The notes beneath the pieces are model-generated. The model was not told the origin of the DNA, ran no database searches, and saw only the letters and a program-made list of their open reading frames with translations. Shown one piece after another: positions 1 to 9,820 of a DNA stretch of 64,000 nucleotides (position 1 is the first letter of the stretch; each line of letters opens with the position of its first letter). This DNA comes from an uncultured Roseburia sp. Its GTDB lineage: Bacteria; Bacillota; Clostridia; Lachnospirales; Lachnospiraceae. The DNA lies in NCBI GenBank assembly GCA_947644305.1, contig CANRYS010000008.1, positions 62,001 to 126,000 of the forward strand. The letters run 5' to 3'. The translations under genes and the position numbers were made by a program.

Positions 1-671
1 AGATGATTCGGGAAACTTCACCAGATATTGTGTTTTTAGATCTGATTATGCCAAAGATGGACGGTTTACTTGTGTTAGAGAAGATACACCGGGGGTTGCC
101 TGGAATTGATAAAAGACCGGATTTTATAGTGGTGACAGCAGTGACGCAGGAAAATGTGATGCAGTCTGCATTTCAGTACGGGGCCTCGTATTATTTGCTG
201 AAGCCATTTGAAAAAGAGACAATTCTGGCAAAAGTACAGCAGTTGAAACCAGGAAACAGAGCCATGTTGGTTAATTACGGAGAACATTTTCAAAGTGAGA
301 GCAGACCCGGTTATAACCTGGAATTGGATGTGACTAATATTATACATGAGATTGGAGTACCCGCACATATTAAAGGTTATCAGTATTTGAGAGATGCCAT
401 CATGATGTCAGTGGATGACAGTGGGATGCTCAATTCCATTACAAAGATCCTTTACCCGTCTATTGCAAAGCAGCATCAGACGACTCCTAGTAGGGTGGAG
501 AGAGCGATCAGACATGCGATTGAAGTGGCTTGGTCTAGAGGAAAAGTAGATACAATTGATGAATTATTCGGATATACTGTGAACAATGGAAAAGGAAAAC
601 CTACCAATTCGGAATTTGTAGCGTTAATTGCAGATAAGATACGACTAGAGCAGAAAATGCGTGCGAATTAA
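1..671 (+). CDS. spo0A: Sporulation transcription factor Spo0A (5' end outside window)
   Basis: Master regulator of sporulation entry: a phosphorelay-activated DNA-binding response regulator. The window opens inside the receiver domain, just before the phosphoacceptor Asp (motif [11 protein letters not shown]), and the conserved Lys of the switch region is present (LLKPFEKE). A linker leads to the C-terminal Spo0A effector domain (about the last 115 residues), whose signatures are visible ([20 protein letters not shown] and [20 protein letters not shown]). Roughly 45 N-terminal residues are missing compared with the usual length of about 265. A strong hairpin terminator follows. This gene is the main evidence that the host is a spore former. 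The family assignment is certain; only the start is unseen. Confidence 0.97.
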   Translation, partial: MIRETSPDIVFLDLIMPKMDGLLVLEKIHRGLPGIDKRPDFIVVTAVTQENVMQSAFQYGASYYLLKPFEKETILAKVQQLKPGNRAMLVNYGEHFQSESRPGYNLELDVTNIIHEIGVPAHIKGYQYLRDAIMMSVDDSGMLNSITKILYPSIAKQHQTTPSRVERAIRHAIEVAWSRGKVDTIDELFGYTVNNGKGKPTNSEFVALIADKIRLEQKMRAN

Positions 672-760
672 AAAATTTCCAGACAGGAAGCCTGACAAGA
701 TGCTCCCTGATACTGGTAAACTGTATATACAAAACTATTTCAAAGGCTGAGGTGAAATGA

Positions 761-805
761 GCACCATCATGAATTTCGGGATACCTATTCATGATGGTGT
801 TTTTG
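761..805 (+). terminator. Rho-independent terminator after spo0A
   Basis: A 13-bp perfect stem (CACCATCATGAAT pairing with ATTCATGATGGTG) encloses a 12-base loop and is followed at once by a run of five T. It ends the spo0A transcript and separates it from rel. Confidence 0.92.
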
Positions 806-868
806 CATTTTCATGAAGCGGGACACTCGTAATTTTCGATGTGGCGGAGCCAGTTTGCAAGACACTGG

Positions 869-897
869 TTGCATTTTCGGGATTTTTCTTATATAAT
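869..897 (+). promoter_or_regulatory. Sigma-A promoter for rel
   Basis: TTGCAT, a 17-base spacer, then a perfect TATAAT (892-897). It lies about 40 bases before the rel start, so the rel gene and probably the downstream operon have their own housekeeping promoter. Confidence 0.8.
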
Positions 898-938
898 TAT
901 AAATATGCGACAAAAAACATCTGAAAGGGTTGGTATGT

Positions 939-3263
939 ATGGCAGAAGACAGACAAAGTGAATTGATAGAAAAATTTGATACAGGTGAACTGTCCCAGGA
1001 TATTATTCCTCCCAATTTTACTGATCCCGATGTGTTGTTCGAAGTTTTGAAAAAGATCATTCTCACCGATCATCCAGGCGGTGATCTGGTGATTATTAAA
1101 AAGGCGTATGAACTTGCCAAGGAGGCGCATAAGGACCAACGACGCAAATCCGGAGAACCATATCTTATCCATCCGGTATGTGTGGCGATCATACTTGCCC
1201 AGATCGACATGGATGAGGAGACGATCGTGGGAGGGCTGCTCCATGATGTGGTAGAGGATACCAAATACACAGTGGAAGATATCACCGAAATGTTTAGTGA
1301 AGAAATTGCCCTTCTGGTGGATGGCGTCACCAAACTGACCCAGTTGAATTATTCAGCGGATAAGCTGGATGTTCAGGCAGAAAATCTCAGAAAAATGTTT
1401 CTTGCCATGGCTAAGGATATCCGTGTGATCATTATCAAGCTGGCAGACCGTCTTCACAACATGAGGACGCTTCAGTTCATGAAGCCGGAAAAGCAGAAAG
1501 AAAAAGCCAGGGAAACGATGGACATCTATGCGCCCATCGCTCATCGCCTCGGTATTTCCAAGGTGAAGGTAGAACTGGACGATCTTTCTTTGCAGTATTT
1601 GGAACCGGAGGCATACCAGGAACTGACGGATAAATTCAATCACATGCGTGTGCGCAAGGAGACCTTTGTCAAAGATATCATGGCGGAAGTGCGGGAGCAT
1701 TTGGAGGAAGCACAGATCGCGGCAACCATTGATGGCCGTGTAAAACATCTGTTCAGTATTTACCGGAAAATGGTGAACCAGGATAAGACACTGGACCAGA
1801 TCTATGATCTGTTTGCGGTACGTATTATTGTGGATACCGAGCAGCAGTGCTATACGGCATTGGGTATCATTCATGAGATGTACAAACCAATTCCGGGAAG
1901 ATTCAAGGACTACATAGCGATGCCGAAGCCGAATCATTACCAGTCGCTGCACACCACGCTAATCAGTCCCAATGGTCAGCCTTTTGAGATCCAGATCCGG
2001 ACCTATGAGATGCATCAGACGGCAGAGTATGGTATTGCCGCCCACTGGAAATATAAGGAGAGCAAGGGAAGCGAGGAAAGTGTTGAAAACGATGAGGCTA
2101 AGATGACGTGGCTCCGCCAGATTTTGGAATGGCAGCGGGATATGTCGGATAATAAAGAATTTTTAAGCCTGATCAAGAGCGATTTAAACCTGTTTTCAGA
2201 TAGTGTATATTGTTTTACACCCAACGGTGATGTGAAAACACTTCCCGCCGGATCCACCACCATTGACTTTGCCTATGCGGTGCATACTGCCGTGGGAAAT
2301 AAGATGGTGGGTGCCAGAGTGAACGGAAATCTTGTGAAGCTGGATTATCAGATCCAGAACGGTGACCGCATCGAGATCAATACGTCCCAGAACAGCAAAG
2401 GACCGAGCCGTGATTGGTTGTCTATCGTTAAAAGTACCCAGGCGAAGAACAAGATTAACCAGTGGTTCCGTAGTGAGTTCAAAGAAGAAAACATTGTCCG
2501 TGGGAAAGAGTTGTTGGCACAATATGCGAAAACCAAAAGTATCGATTTGTATAAGCTGGTGAAACCAGAATATACGGAAGCATGCAAACGAAAGTATGGA
2601 TTCAAAGATTGGGATTCTGTCTGTGCCGCCATCGGTCATGGCGGTTTGAAAGAAGGACAGGTGATCAATAAATTACAATACGAGTACGATAAAAAGAACA
2701 AGAGAATCGTCTCGGATGAACAGGTGCTTGAAGTGATCGAGAGTGCCAAGGAGGCAAAGGCTGCCAAAGTAGCCAGCCACAATAGTGGTGTTTCCAAGAG
2801 TAAGAGTGGTATCATCGTAGAGGGACTGGATGATCTTGCAGTACGGTTTTCACGATGCTGTAATCCAGTGCCAGGAGATGAGATTGTTGGATTTGTCACC
2901 AGGGGCCGGGGAGTATCTATTCACCGAACGGACTGTGTCAATATGATTCATCTTCCAGTGGAAGAGAGGAATCGGCTGATCGAGGCAGAGTGGAGCGTGG
3001 AGGCGAAAAAGAGTCAGGATTATTATCCAGTGGAGATCGTGATTTATTCCTACAACCGTAGTGGTGTCCTCTTTGATGTGTCCAGAATCTTTACAGAAAA
3101 CGAAATTGATGTGAAATCGATGAACGTCCGTACTACAAAGCAAGAAAAGGCGACAATTGTAGTTGGATTCGAGACGAAAGGTGTAGAACAGTTGAATAAA
3201 CTGGTGAAAAAACTCCGTGGAGTGGAGAGTGTCATCGATATTGAGAGGCGTTCCAACGGCTGA
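939..3263 (+). CDS. rel: Bifunctional (p)ppGpp synthetase/hydrolase Rel
   Basis: Makes and degrades the stringent-response alarmone (p)ppGpp on sensing uncharged tRNA at the ribosome. The 774-residue protein has the complete long-Rel layout: an HD hydrolase domain (HDVVEDT), a synthetase domain with RFKDYI (the RxKD form typical of bifunctional Rel rather than EcRelA) and PNHYQSLHTT, a TGS domain, a Cys-rich domain (SRCCNPVPGDEIVGF...HRTDC), and a C-terminal ACT domain. ATG 939 is chosen because GAAAGGG ends nine bases before it; an in-frame TTG at 930 abuts the ribosome binding site and is unlikely. It heads a co-directional run with the MBL hydrolase, hemZ, hisS and aspS, an arrangement that puts stringent control next to tRNA charging. 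Confidence 0.97.
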   Translation: MAEDRQSELIEKFDTGELSQDIIPPNFTDPDVLFEVLKKIILTDHPGGDLVIIKKAYELAKEAHKDQRRKSGEPYLIHPVCVAIILAQIDMDEETIVGGLLHDVVEDTKYTVEDITEMFSEEIALLVDGVTKLTQLNYSADKLDVQAENLRKMFLAMAKDIRVIIIKLADRLHNMRTLQFMKPEKQKEKARETMDIYAPIAHRLGISKVKVELDDLSLQYLEPEAYQELTDKFNHMRVRKETFVKDIMAEVREHLEEAQIAATIDGRVKHLFSIYRKMVNQDKTLDQIYDLFAVRIIVDTEQQCYTALGIIHEMYKPIPGRFKDYIAMPKPNHYQSLHTTLISPNGQPFEIQIRTYEMHQTAEYGIAAHWKYKESKGSEESVENDEAKMTWLRQILEWQRDMSDNKEFLSLIKSDLNLFSDSVYCFTPNGDVKTLPAGSTTIDFAYAVHTAVGNKMVGARVNGNLVKLDYQIQNGDRIEINTSQNSKGPSRDWLSIVKSTQAKNKINQWFRSEFKEENIVRGKELLAQYAKTKSIDLYKLVKPEYTEACKRKYGFKDWDSVCAAIGHGGLKEGQVINKLQYEYDKKNKRIVSDEQVLEVIESAKEAKAAKVASHNSGVSKSKSGIIVEGLDDLAVRFSRCCNPVPGDEIVGFVTRGRGVSIHRTDCVNMIHLPVEERNRLIEAEWSVEAKKSQDYYPVEIVIYSYNRSGVLFDVSRIFTENEIDVKSMNVRTTKQEKATIVVGFETKGVEQLNKLVKKLRGVESVIDIERRSNG

Positions 3264-3314
3264 TCCAGTGGTGATTAGATGAAGCTGCAGAGGTGGCAGG
3301 AATGGAGGTATGAG

Positions 3315-3956
3315 ATGATAATAAACGGAATACAAATTGATTCTATTGTTGTAGGAGGGGTTGGTACAAATTGTTATATTGTGAGGCGGGAAAACAGTGA
3401 TCAGTGCGTTGTGCTGGACCCAGGATACAGCGGTAGAAAGATCGCCAGGTACATCCATAATGAGGGGTGTAAACTGGAGGATGTACTTTTGACCCATGGA
3501 CATTTTGATCATATGATGGGAGTAACATTTTTGATGGAGGAGGCAGGGGGCAGACTTTGTGCCTTCGAGGACGAGCAGGCTGTGTTAGAAGATCCTGGCT
3601 TGAATGTGACGGCGATGGCAGGCAGTGCCATGACGTTGCAGGCAGACGTGTATTTTCGGGATGGACAAGTATATGAAACAGCAGGCATGAAGTTTACTGT
3701 GATCCATACCCCAGGGCATACCAAAGGGAGCTGCTGCTATTACTTAAAAGAAGAGGGGATATTGTTCAGCGGGGATACTTTGTTTCTGGAATCTGTCGGA
3801 AGGACGGATCTGCCTACCGGCAATGACCGTCAGATCATAGAATCTCTGAAAAAAAAGGTGCTGACTCTTCCCGATGAAGTAAAAGTATTTCCGGGGCATG
3901 GACCGGCGACGGAGATCGGGTATGAGAGGGAAAATAACCCTTATGCTGCGATGTAA
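3315..3956 (+). CDS. MBL-fold metallo-hydrolase, glyoxalase-II-like
   Basis: A 213-residue metallo-beta-lactamase-fold hydrolase of the hydroxyacylglutathione-hydrolase-like group. The metal-binding motifs are all present: THGHFDH (HxHxDH), the downstream His in TPGHTKGS, the bridging Asp in FSGDTLF, and the last His in FPGHGP. The start at ATG 3315 follows GGAGG at 3304-3308 with six-base spacing; earlier in-frame starts lack a ribosome binding site. The gene lies 51 bases after rel and 15 before hemZ, so it is probably co-transcribed. The substrate is unknown: the family acts on thioesters such as S-lactoyl conjugates, and nothing in the sequence narrows this. Confidence 0.9.
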   Translation: MIINGIQIDSIVVGGVGTNCYIVRRENSDQCVVLDPGYSGRKIARYIHNEGCKLEDVLLTHGHFDHMMGVTFLMEEAGGRLCAFEDEQAVLEDPGLNVTAMAGSAMTLQADVYFRDGQVYETAGMKFTVIHTPGHTKGSCCYYLKEEGILFSGDTLFLESVGRTDLPTGNDRQIIESLKKKVLTLPDEVKVFPGHGPATEIGYERENNPYAAM

Positions 3957-3971
3957 AGGACAGGGAATGAC

Positions 3972-5396
3972 ATGATTCATATTACCATCAAAGACAATGA
4001 GTTTTCCTATGATCTGAAGGCACTTGCCATGGTGTTTTTTCCAGAACAGGAGTGTCAGGTAGAAGAAGATCCGGCGCTGCTACTGAGAAAGGGATTTACT
4101 ATGGTGATGCGTATCGACGGGGAAAAGCCCCTGGAAGAGTTTTTGACTGCTCCCTATACAAAAAATGAAGTCAAGCAGAAGGCATACCACTATTTTAGCA
4201 GAGTTTCCGGCAGAACGCAGCCATGGGGGATTCTGACAGGAATCCGCCCGGCTAAGATTCCCTTTCGCAGGATTCTTGAGGGGAGAGGACGGCAGGAGAT
4301 TCTTCGGGAATTGGAAGAAGAATATCTTTGCAGCAGGGCGAAAGCGGAGCTGGCTGTGGATGTGGCGGGAAAAGAAGTGCGGATCACCCAGGGTATGGAT
4401 CACGAACGCAGTGTGAGCATTTATATCGGCATTCCCTTTTGTCCGAGTATCTGTGCCTATTGTTCTTTTTCCTCTTATCCGCTTAAGCAGTATGAATACA
4501 AGATAGATGCTTATCTGGATGCCTTGGAAAAAGAGATCACCTATGTAGGAGCGCATCTGGGTGGGAGACAACTGCAGACGGTCTATATCGGTGGCGGGAC
4601 GCCTACATCTCTGACAGAAGCACAGTTGGAACGGCTATTTGCCATGATCGAAGATCATTTTCCTATGGATGAAGTGAGGGAGTATACTGTGGAGGCGGGT
4701 CGTCCAGACAGTATTACCGAGGGCAAGTTGAGGTGCATGCGGAGCCACAGGGTATCGCGCATCTCCATCAATCCCCAGAGCATGAAGCAGCACACGCTGG
4801 ATCTGCTGGGAAGGAAACATACCACGGAACAGATCCGGGATGTATTCCAACTGGCGAGGAATCTTGGTTTTGACAATATCAATATGGATCTGATCCTGGG
4901 TCTGCCGGAAGAAACCTTGGAAGATTTCAAATACACCCTCTCGGAAGTGGACCAGATGGGACCGGACAGCATAACGGTTCACACACTGGTGATCAAACGG
5001 GCATCCCGCATCCGAAGGGAAAAGCTGGAGCAGGGAGCTCAGATCAGTGAAGAGGATGCTTGTATTCCACAAATGCAGGAACATTCGGAGCGGTTCTGCC
5101 GGGAACACGGATATGAACCCTATTATATGTACCGACAGAAAAACAAAGCGGTGACCAGTCGAAATACCAATCAGGAAAATGTGGCATATGCCAGACCGGG
5201 TAAGGAGTGTATTTACAATGTTCTTATGATGGAGGAACTCCAGACGATACTGGCATTGGGATGTGGTGGCTCATCCAAATACGTCTTTCATGAAGAAGAC
5301 AGGATGGAGCGGGTGGAAAATGTAAAGAGTGTAGATGACTACATAAGTAGAATAGATGAGATGATCCGGCGGAAACTTCCGATTTCGTCAGAATAA
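3972..5396 (+). CDS. hemZ: HemZ-type radical SAM protein (coproporphyrinogen dehydrogenase family)
   Basis: A 474-residue radical SAM enzyme of the oxygen-independent coproporphyrinogen III oxidase family, HemZ branch. The cluster motif CPSICAYC (CxxxCxxC) sits at about residue 160, followed by the glycine-rich SAM-binding motif YIGGGTPT and the HemN-like NMDLILGLPEET segment. The N-terminal 150 residues are the extension typical of clostridial HemZ. No other haem-biosynthesis gene is nearby, and many Lachnospiraceae carry hemZ without a full haem pathway, so the true substrate may not be coproporphyrinogen. It starts 15 bases after the MBL gene and lies 34 bases before hisS. Confidence 0.88.
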   Translation: MIHITIKDNEFSYDLKALAMVFFPEQECQVEEDPALLLRKGFTMVMRIDGEKPLEEFLTAPYTKNEVKQKAYHYFSRVSGRTQPWGILTGIRPAKIPFRRILEGRGRQEILRELEEEYLCSRAKAELAVDVAGKEVRITQGMDHERSVSIYIGIPFCPSICAYCSFSSYPLKQYEYKIDAYLDALEKEITYVGAHLGGRQLQTVYIGGGTPTSLTEAQLERLFAMIEDHFPMDEVREYTVEAGRPDSITEGKLRCMRSHRVSRISINPQSMKQHTLDLLGRKHTTEQIRDVFQLARNLGFDNINMDLILGLPEETLEDFKYTLSEVDQMGPDSITVHTLVIKRASRIRREKLEQGAQISEEDACIPQMQEHSERFCREHGYEPYYMYRQKNKAVTSRNTNQENVAYARPGKECIYNVLMMEELQTILALGCGGSSKYVFHEEDRMERVENVKSVDDYISRIDEMIRRKLPISSE

Positions 5397-5430
5397 AATC
5401 CTCTCAAAGAAAAGGAAAAGAGGTAAAGAG

Positions 5431-6681
5431 ATGGCATTAAAAAAGAAACCAGTCACGGGAATGAAGGATATTCTTCCCAAAGAGATGGAGATACGTGATT
5501 ATGTGATCAGGCTGATCAAAGAGACCTATGGGACCTATGGATTTTCTTCCATTGAGACTCCTTGTGTAGAACACATCGAGAGCTTGTGTAGCAAGCAGGG
5601 GGGCGAAAATGAGAAGCTGATCTTCAAGATCCTGAAGCGGGGCGAGAAGCTTAAACTGGATACCGCAGAATGTGAGGCGGATCTGGTAGACAGCGGCCTG
5701 CGGTATGATTTGACGGTACCCCTTTCTAGGTATTATGCCAATAATTCAAGTGAACTGAGTGCTCCTTTTAAAGCGTTGCAGATGGGCAATGTGTGGCGGG
5801 CGGACCGTCCCCAGAGAGGCCGTTTTCGTCAGTTTATGCAGTGTGATATCGACATTCTGGGAGAGCCCTCTATCCTGGCAGAAATCGAACTGATTCTCGC
5901 CACCACCACTCTTCTTGGAAAACTTGACTTCAAAAATTTCACCATTCGTATCAACAACCGCAAGATGTTAAAGGCGATGGCAGCGTATTGTGGATTTTCC
6001 GAAGGGGAGTATGACAACGTATTTATCATACTGGATAAGATGGACAAGATCGGTATGGAAGGGGTACAAGATGAACTTTTGACTGCCGGTTATGAAAAGG
6101 AAGCAGTGGATCGATGCATCGAACTGTTCCAGACTGTGACCAACGATATCGACGGTGTCCGGTATCTCAAAGAGACGTTGGGAGATCACCTGGAAGCGGG
6201 AACAGCGGAGGATATGGAGACCATTATTTCCATGGTGGAAGAGACAAAGACAGCAGATTTTAAAATGTGTTTCGATCCCACCCTGGTACGGGGCATGGGG
6301 TATTACACAGGACCGATCTTTGAGATTTCCATGGATGAGTTCGGCGGTTCCGTGGGTGGCGGCGGACGCTACGATGAGATGATCGGGAAATTTATGGGAA
6401 ATGACACCTGTGCCTGTGGATTTTCCATCGGTTTTGAGAGAATCGTCATGCTACTCTTAGAGCGGGATTTTGCGGTCCCGTCGGCAGCTAAGAAAAAGGC
6501 GTATCTCATTGACAAGAAGGCAGCGCCAGAGAAGATGAAAGAGGTGCTTTTGAAAGCCGAGAAGGAACGGGCTGCCGGATACCGGATCAGCATTAATGTG
6601 ATGAAAAAGAACAAAAAATTCCAAAAAGAACTTTTGGCAAAGGATGGCTACACAGAGATCGAGGAATTCTTTGCAGATTGA
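5431..6681 (+). CDS. hisS: Histidine-tRNA ligase
   Basis: Charges tRNA-His. The 416-residue protein is a class II synthetase of normal length. Motif 2 (RADRPQRGRFRQF), the His-specific loop (LVRGMGYYTGPIFE) and motif 3 (GFSIGFERIVMLL) are all present, and a short anticodon-binding domain follows. It begins with MALKKKPVTGMKDILP, typical of the clostridial form, after an AGAGG ribosome binding site. It is separated from aspS by a 233-base region holding a large inverted repeat instead of a recognisable T-box leader. Confidence 0.97.
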   Translation: MALKKKPVTGMKDILPKEMEIRDYVIRLIKETYGTYGFSSIETPCVEHIESLCSKQGGENEKLIFKILKRGEKLKLDTAECEADLVDSGLRYDLTVPLSRYYANNSSELSAPFKALQMGNVWRADRPQRGRFRQFMQCDIDILGEPSILAEIELILATTTLLGKLDFKNFTIRINNRKMLKAMAAYCGFSEGEYDNVFIILDKMDKIGMEGVQDELLTAGYEKEAVDRCIELFQTVTNDIDGVRYLKETLGDHLEAGTAEDMETIISMVEETKTADFKMCFDPTLVRGMGYYTGPIFEISMDEFGGSVGGGGRYDEMIGKFMGNDTCACGFSIGFERIVMLLLERDFAVPSAAKKKAYLIDKKAAPEKMKEVLLKAEKERAAGYRISINVMKKNKKFQKELLAKDGYTEIEEFFAD

Positions 6682-6683
6682 TA

Positions 6684-6886
6684 TGATGCTAGGGTCAAAA
6701 GGTCAAAATGCCGTTCATGCTTGCATGATAAGGCATTTGAACTTGGGACCCGCCAAACATGAGAAAGGAGCGATTTACACAGTAAATCAGCGGATTTCGA
6801 ATGTTTGAAGGATTGCGGGAGTTGTGAAACAACGGAGCAATCCGTAGCATCCGTTGGGGGCAAAATACCTTTTGACCCCAACATCA
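6684..6886. repeat. Large inverted-repeat element between hisS and aspS
   Basis: Twenty-base arms at 6684-6703 and 6867-6886 are inverted copies with 18 of 20 positions matching. Between them are smaller hairpins, for example GATTTAC...GTAAATC, GGATTGC...GCAATCC and AATGCC...GGCATT, so the roughly 200-base RNA would fold into a multi-branched structure closed by the long outer stem. It lies 28 bases before the aspS start. It is not a T-box: no conserved antiterminator sequence (AGGGTGGNACCGCG) was seen. It could be a structured leader, an RNA processing site, or a mobile palindromic repeat. Confidence 0.75.
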
Positions 6887-6914
6887 TTAATATTTGAGCT
6901 AAAGGAGAATGACA

Positions 6915-8726
6915 ATGGCAGAATCAATGAAGGGCTTAAAACGCACCTGCCGGTGTGCAGAGCTTACGACAAATCATATCGGTCAGACCGTGACAGTTAT
7001 GGGCTGGGTACAGAAGAGCAGAAATAAAGGTGGCATCATTTTTGTGGATCTCCGGGACCGCTCTGGGATCATACAGTTGATCTTCGAGGAGAGCGATGCA
7101 GGGACAGAAGCTTTTGAGAAGGCAGCAAAGCTGCGTGCTGAATTTGTAGTGGCGGTGACTGGTATCGTGGAAAAACGTTCCGGCGCTGTCAATGAGAATC
7201 TGGAGACCGGCGCCATCGAGGTGAGAGCGAAGGACATCTGGATTCTTTCCGAATCAGAGACGCCGCCCTTTCCAGTCGAGGAGAACAGCAGGACGAAGGA
7301 TGAGCTTCGGCTGCGTTATCGTTTTCTGGATCTGCGCCGTCCAGATCTTCAGCGCAATCTGATCATGCGGAGCAGGATCGCTATGCTGACCAGGCAGTTT
7401 CTGGCGGATGAGGGATTTTTAGAGATCGAGACGCCGATGCTCACTAAGAGTACGCCGGAGGGAGCCAGGGATTATCTCGTTCCCAGTCGTGTGCACCCAG
7501 GGAATTTCTATGCCCTTCCCCAGTCGCCGCAGTTGTTTAAGCAGCTTCTGATGTGTTCTGGCTATGACCGCTATTTCCAGATCACGAAATGTTTCCGCGA
7601 CGAGGATCTGCGGGCAGATCGCCAGCCGGAGTTTACCCAGATCGATATGGAGCTATCCTTTGTGGATGAGGATGATGTCATCGATGTAAACGAACGTCTT
7701 CTCCAAAAATTGTTCCAGGAAGTCCTCGGCGTGGAGCTGTCGCTGCCATTCCCACGTATGACCTGGCAGGAAGCCATGGACCGTTATGGTTCTGACAAGC
7801 CGGATACTCGGTTTGGCATGGAGTTAAAGGATGTGACAGAGACCGTGAAGGGTTGCGGTTTCGGTGTATTTACTGGAGCGATCGAGGCGGGAGGTTCCGT
7901 TCGGGGAATCAATGCCAAAGGACAAGGGGCGATGCCCAGAAAGAAGATTGACGCCCTTGTGGATTTTGCCAAAGAATATGGGGCAAAGGGACTTGCTTAT
8001 CTCTGTGTCAATGAGGATGGCAGTTATAAATCATCCTTTGCCAAATTTATGACGGATGAAGAGCTGAAGGCATTGGTTGGTACCATGGAAGGAGAGCCGG
8101 GAGACTTGCTGCTTTTTGCCGCAGATAAAAATAAAGTGGTATATGATGTTCTTGGAAACCTTCGCCTGGAGCTTGCCAGAAAAATGGAGCTTCTGGATAA
8201 AAACGAATATCATTTCCTCTGGGTAACAGAGTTTCCGCTTCTGGAATACAACGAGGACCTGGGACGCTATCAGGCGATGCACCATCCTTTTACGATGCCG
8301 ATGGAAGAGGATCTGGGCCTGATCGAGTCAGATCCGGGTAAAGTGCGGGCGAGAGCCTATGATATCGTACTGAACGGCACAGAGCTTGGAGGAGGTTCGG
8401 TGCGTATCCATCAGAACGATGTACAGGAAAAAATGTTCCAGGCTCTTGGATTTGCTAAGGAAACTGCCTATGAGCAATTCGGTTTTCTGCTGAATGCCTT
8501 CCAGTATGGAGTGCCGCCTCATGCTGGACTTGCCTATGGACTGGACCGTCTCGTAATGCTCATGGCAAAAGAGGACAACATTCGAGAAGTGATCGCCTTT
8601 CCTAAGGTGAAGGACGCTTCCTGCCTTTTAACGGAGGCACCGAATGTGGTAGATGAGAAGCAGTTGGAGGAACTTGGAATTGATATTCGTCCAGAGGTAG
8701 TTGATAAGACAGAATCAAATAATTAA
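6915..8726 (+). CDS. aspS: Aspartate-tRNA ligase
   Basis: Charges tRNA-Asp. The 603-residue bacterial-type class II enzyme starts with an OB-fold anticodon domain (GQTVTVMGWVQKSRNKGG), then the catalytic core with motif 2 (FRDEDLRADRQPEFTQID), an inserted GAD domain (about residues 290-420), and motif 3 (GLAYGLDRLVMLM). ATG 6915 is preferred over ATG 6909 because AAAGGAG at 6900-6906 then sits eight bases upstream instead of two. It is the last member of the rel-to-aspS run. Confidence 0.97.
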   Translation: MAESMKGLKRTCRCAELTTNHIGQTVTVMGWVQKSRNKGGIIFVDLRDRSGIIQLIFEESDAGTEAFEKAAKLRAEFVVAVTGIVEKRSGAVNENLETGAIEVRAKDIWILSESETPPFPVEENSRTKDELRLRYRFLDLRRPDLQRNLIMRSRIAMLTRQFLADEGFLEIETPMLTKSTPEGARDYLVPSRVHPGNFYALPQSPQLFKQLLMCSGYDRYFQITKCFRDEDLRADRQPEFTQIDMELSFVDEDDVIDVNERLLQKLFQEVLGVELSLPFPRMTWQEAMDRYGSDKPDTRFGMELKDVTETVKGCGFGVFTGAIEAGGSVRGINAKGQGAMPRKKIDALVDFAKEYGAKGLAYLCVNEDGSYKSSFAKFMTDEELKALVGTMEGEPGDLLLFAADKNKVVYDVLGNLRLELARKMELLDKNEYHFLWVTEFPLLEYNEDLGRYQAMHHPFTMPMEEDLGLIESDPGKVRARAYDIVLNGTELGGGSVRIHQNDVQEKMFQALGFAKETAYEQFGFLLNAFQYGVPPHAGLAYGLDRLVMLMAKEDNIREVIAFPKVKDASCLLTEAPNVVDEKQLEELGIDIRPEVVDKTESNN

Positions 8727-8746
8727 TCGTTGAGGAGGTAGGTAAT

Positions 8747-9784
8747 GTGAGTGTGACAACAAGTAATTTTGGAACGACAAAGGATGGAAAAGAGGCAACA
8801 CTCTATTCCATCGAAAACAAAAATGGAATGAAGGCAGAAGTGATTGATTATGGTGCGAATATTGTCAGACTGTTTGTGCCAGACAAAGAGGGTAAACTGG
8901 ATGATGTCGTACTGGGGTTTGATGATGTGGCAGGCTATGAGGTGAATGGCTGTTTCTTTGGGGCTTTTATTGGGAGACATGGTAACCGAATCGGGGACGC
9001 TAGATTTGAATTGAATGGTGTTACTTATGAGCTGGAGAAAAATGATGGAGAGAATAATCTTCACGGTGGCACACCAGGATACCATCAGGTGATGTATGAG
9101 GCGGCATCCATGGACAACAGCGTGACCTTTTATAGAGTCAGCCCAGATATGGAGCAGGGCTATCCGGGAAACCTGGAGATCAGTGTGACTTATACCGTGA
9201 CGGATGACAATGAGCTCAAGATTAGCTATTTGGCAAAATCTGATAAAGACACACTTTGTAATGTGACGAATCATACTTACTTCAACCTCAAAGGACACGA
9301 TGGGGGAGAGATCACAGATCACAAGGTATGGATTCGGGCAAATGGATTTACTGAGACAACGGATGATTTGATTCCCAATGGAGACATTGTGGATGTAACG
9401 GGAACCCCGATGGATTTCCGTGAGAAAAAAGCCATCGGGGATGATATTGAGGCAGATTATAGACCTCTTACGATCGCTGGCGGCTATGACCACAATTATG
9501 CGCTGGATAAAACTCCAGGAAAGGTAGAGAAGGTGGCAGAGCTTTCGGAAGAAACCACGGGACGTACCATGGAAGTTTATACGGATCTTCCGGGTATGCA
9601 GCTCTACACGGGAAATTTTATCGAAAAAGAAAATGGAAAAAATGGTACGGAGTATACGAAGAGAACCGGAGTATGCTTTGAGACACAGTTTTTCCCGAAT
9701 TCTGTGAACGTGCCAGCTTTTGATTCCTGCGTACTGAAAGCCGGGGATGCTTTTGCCAGCACGACCATCTACCGGTTTTGTTAA
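8747..9784 (+). CDS. galM: Aldose 1-epimerase (mutarotase)
   Basis: Interconverts alpha and beta anomers of hexoses such as galactose and glucose. At 345 residues it has the family's length and active-site residues: the His in NLHGGTPGYHQ, the general-acid His in NVTNHTYFNL, and the general-base Glu in CFETQFFPNS. It uses a GTG start preceded by GAGGAGG nine bases upstream; the overlapping ATG at 8745 is followed at once by a stop. The gene lies 20 bases after aspS and has no other galactose genes beside it. Confidence 0.95.
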   Translation: MSVTTSNFGTTKDGKEATLYSIENKNGMKAEVIDYGANIVRLFVPDKEGKLDDVVLGFDDVAGYEVNGCFFGAFIGRHGNRIGDARFELNGVTYELEKNDGENNLHGGTPGYHQVMYEAASMDNSVTFYRVSPDMEQGYPGNLEISVTYTVTDDNELKISYLAKSDKDTLCNVTNHTYFNLKGHDGGEITDHKVWIRANGFTETTDDLIPNGDIVDVTGTPMDFREKKAIGDDIEADYRPLTIAGGYDHNYALDKTPGKVEKVAELSEETTGRTMEVYTDLPGMQLYTGNFIEKENGKNGTEYTKRTGVCFETQFFPNSVNVPAFDSCVLKAGDAFASTTIYRFC

Positions 9785-9820
9785 AAATCATACATTCTTA
9801 TATGTATAACGAAACAAGAT

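Noticed and set aside
6682-6914. T-box riboswitch before aspS
   Set aside because: The position fits, but the conserved antiterminator motif and specifier-loop layout are absent; the region is an inverted repeat instead.
8723-9493. A 256-codon open frame on the - strand opposite galM
   Set aside because: galM has all active-site motifs, a good ribosome binding site and fits the frame fully; the - strand frame has no recognisable domain and no start signal.
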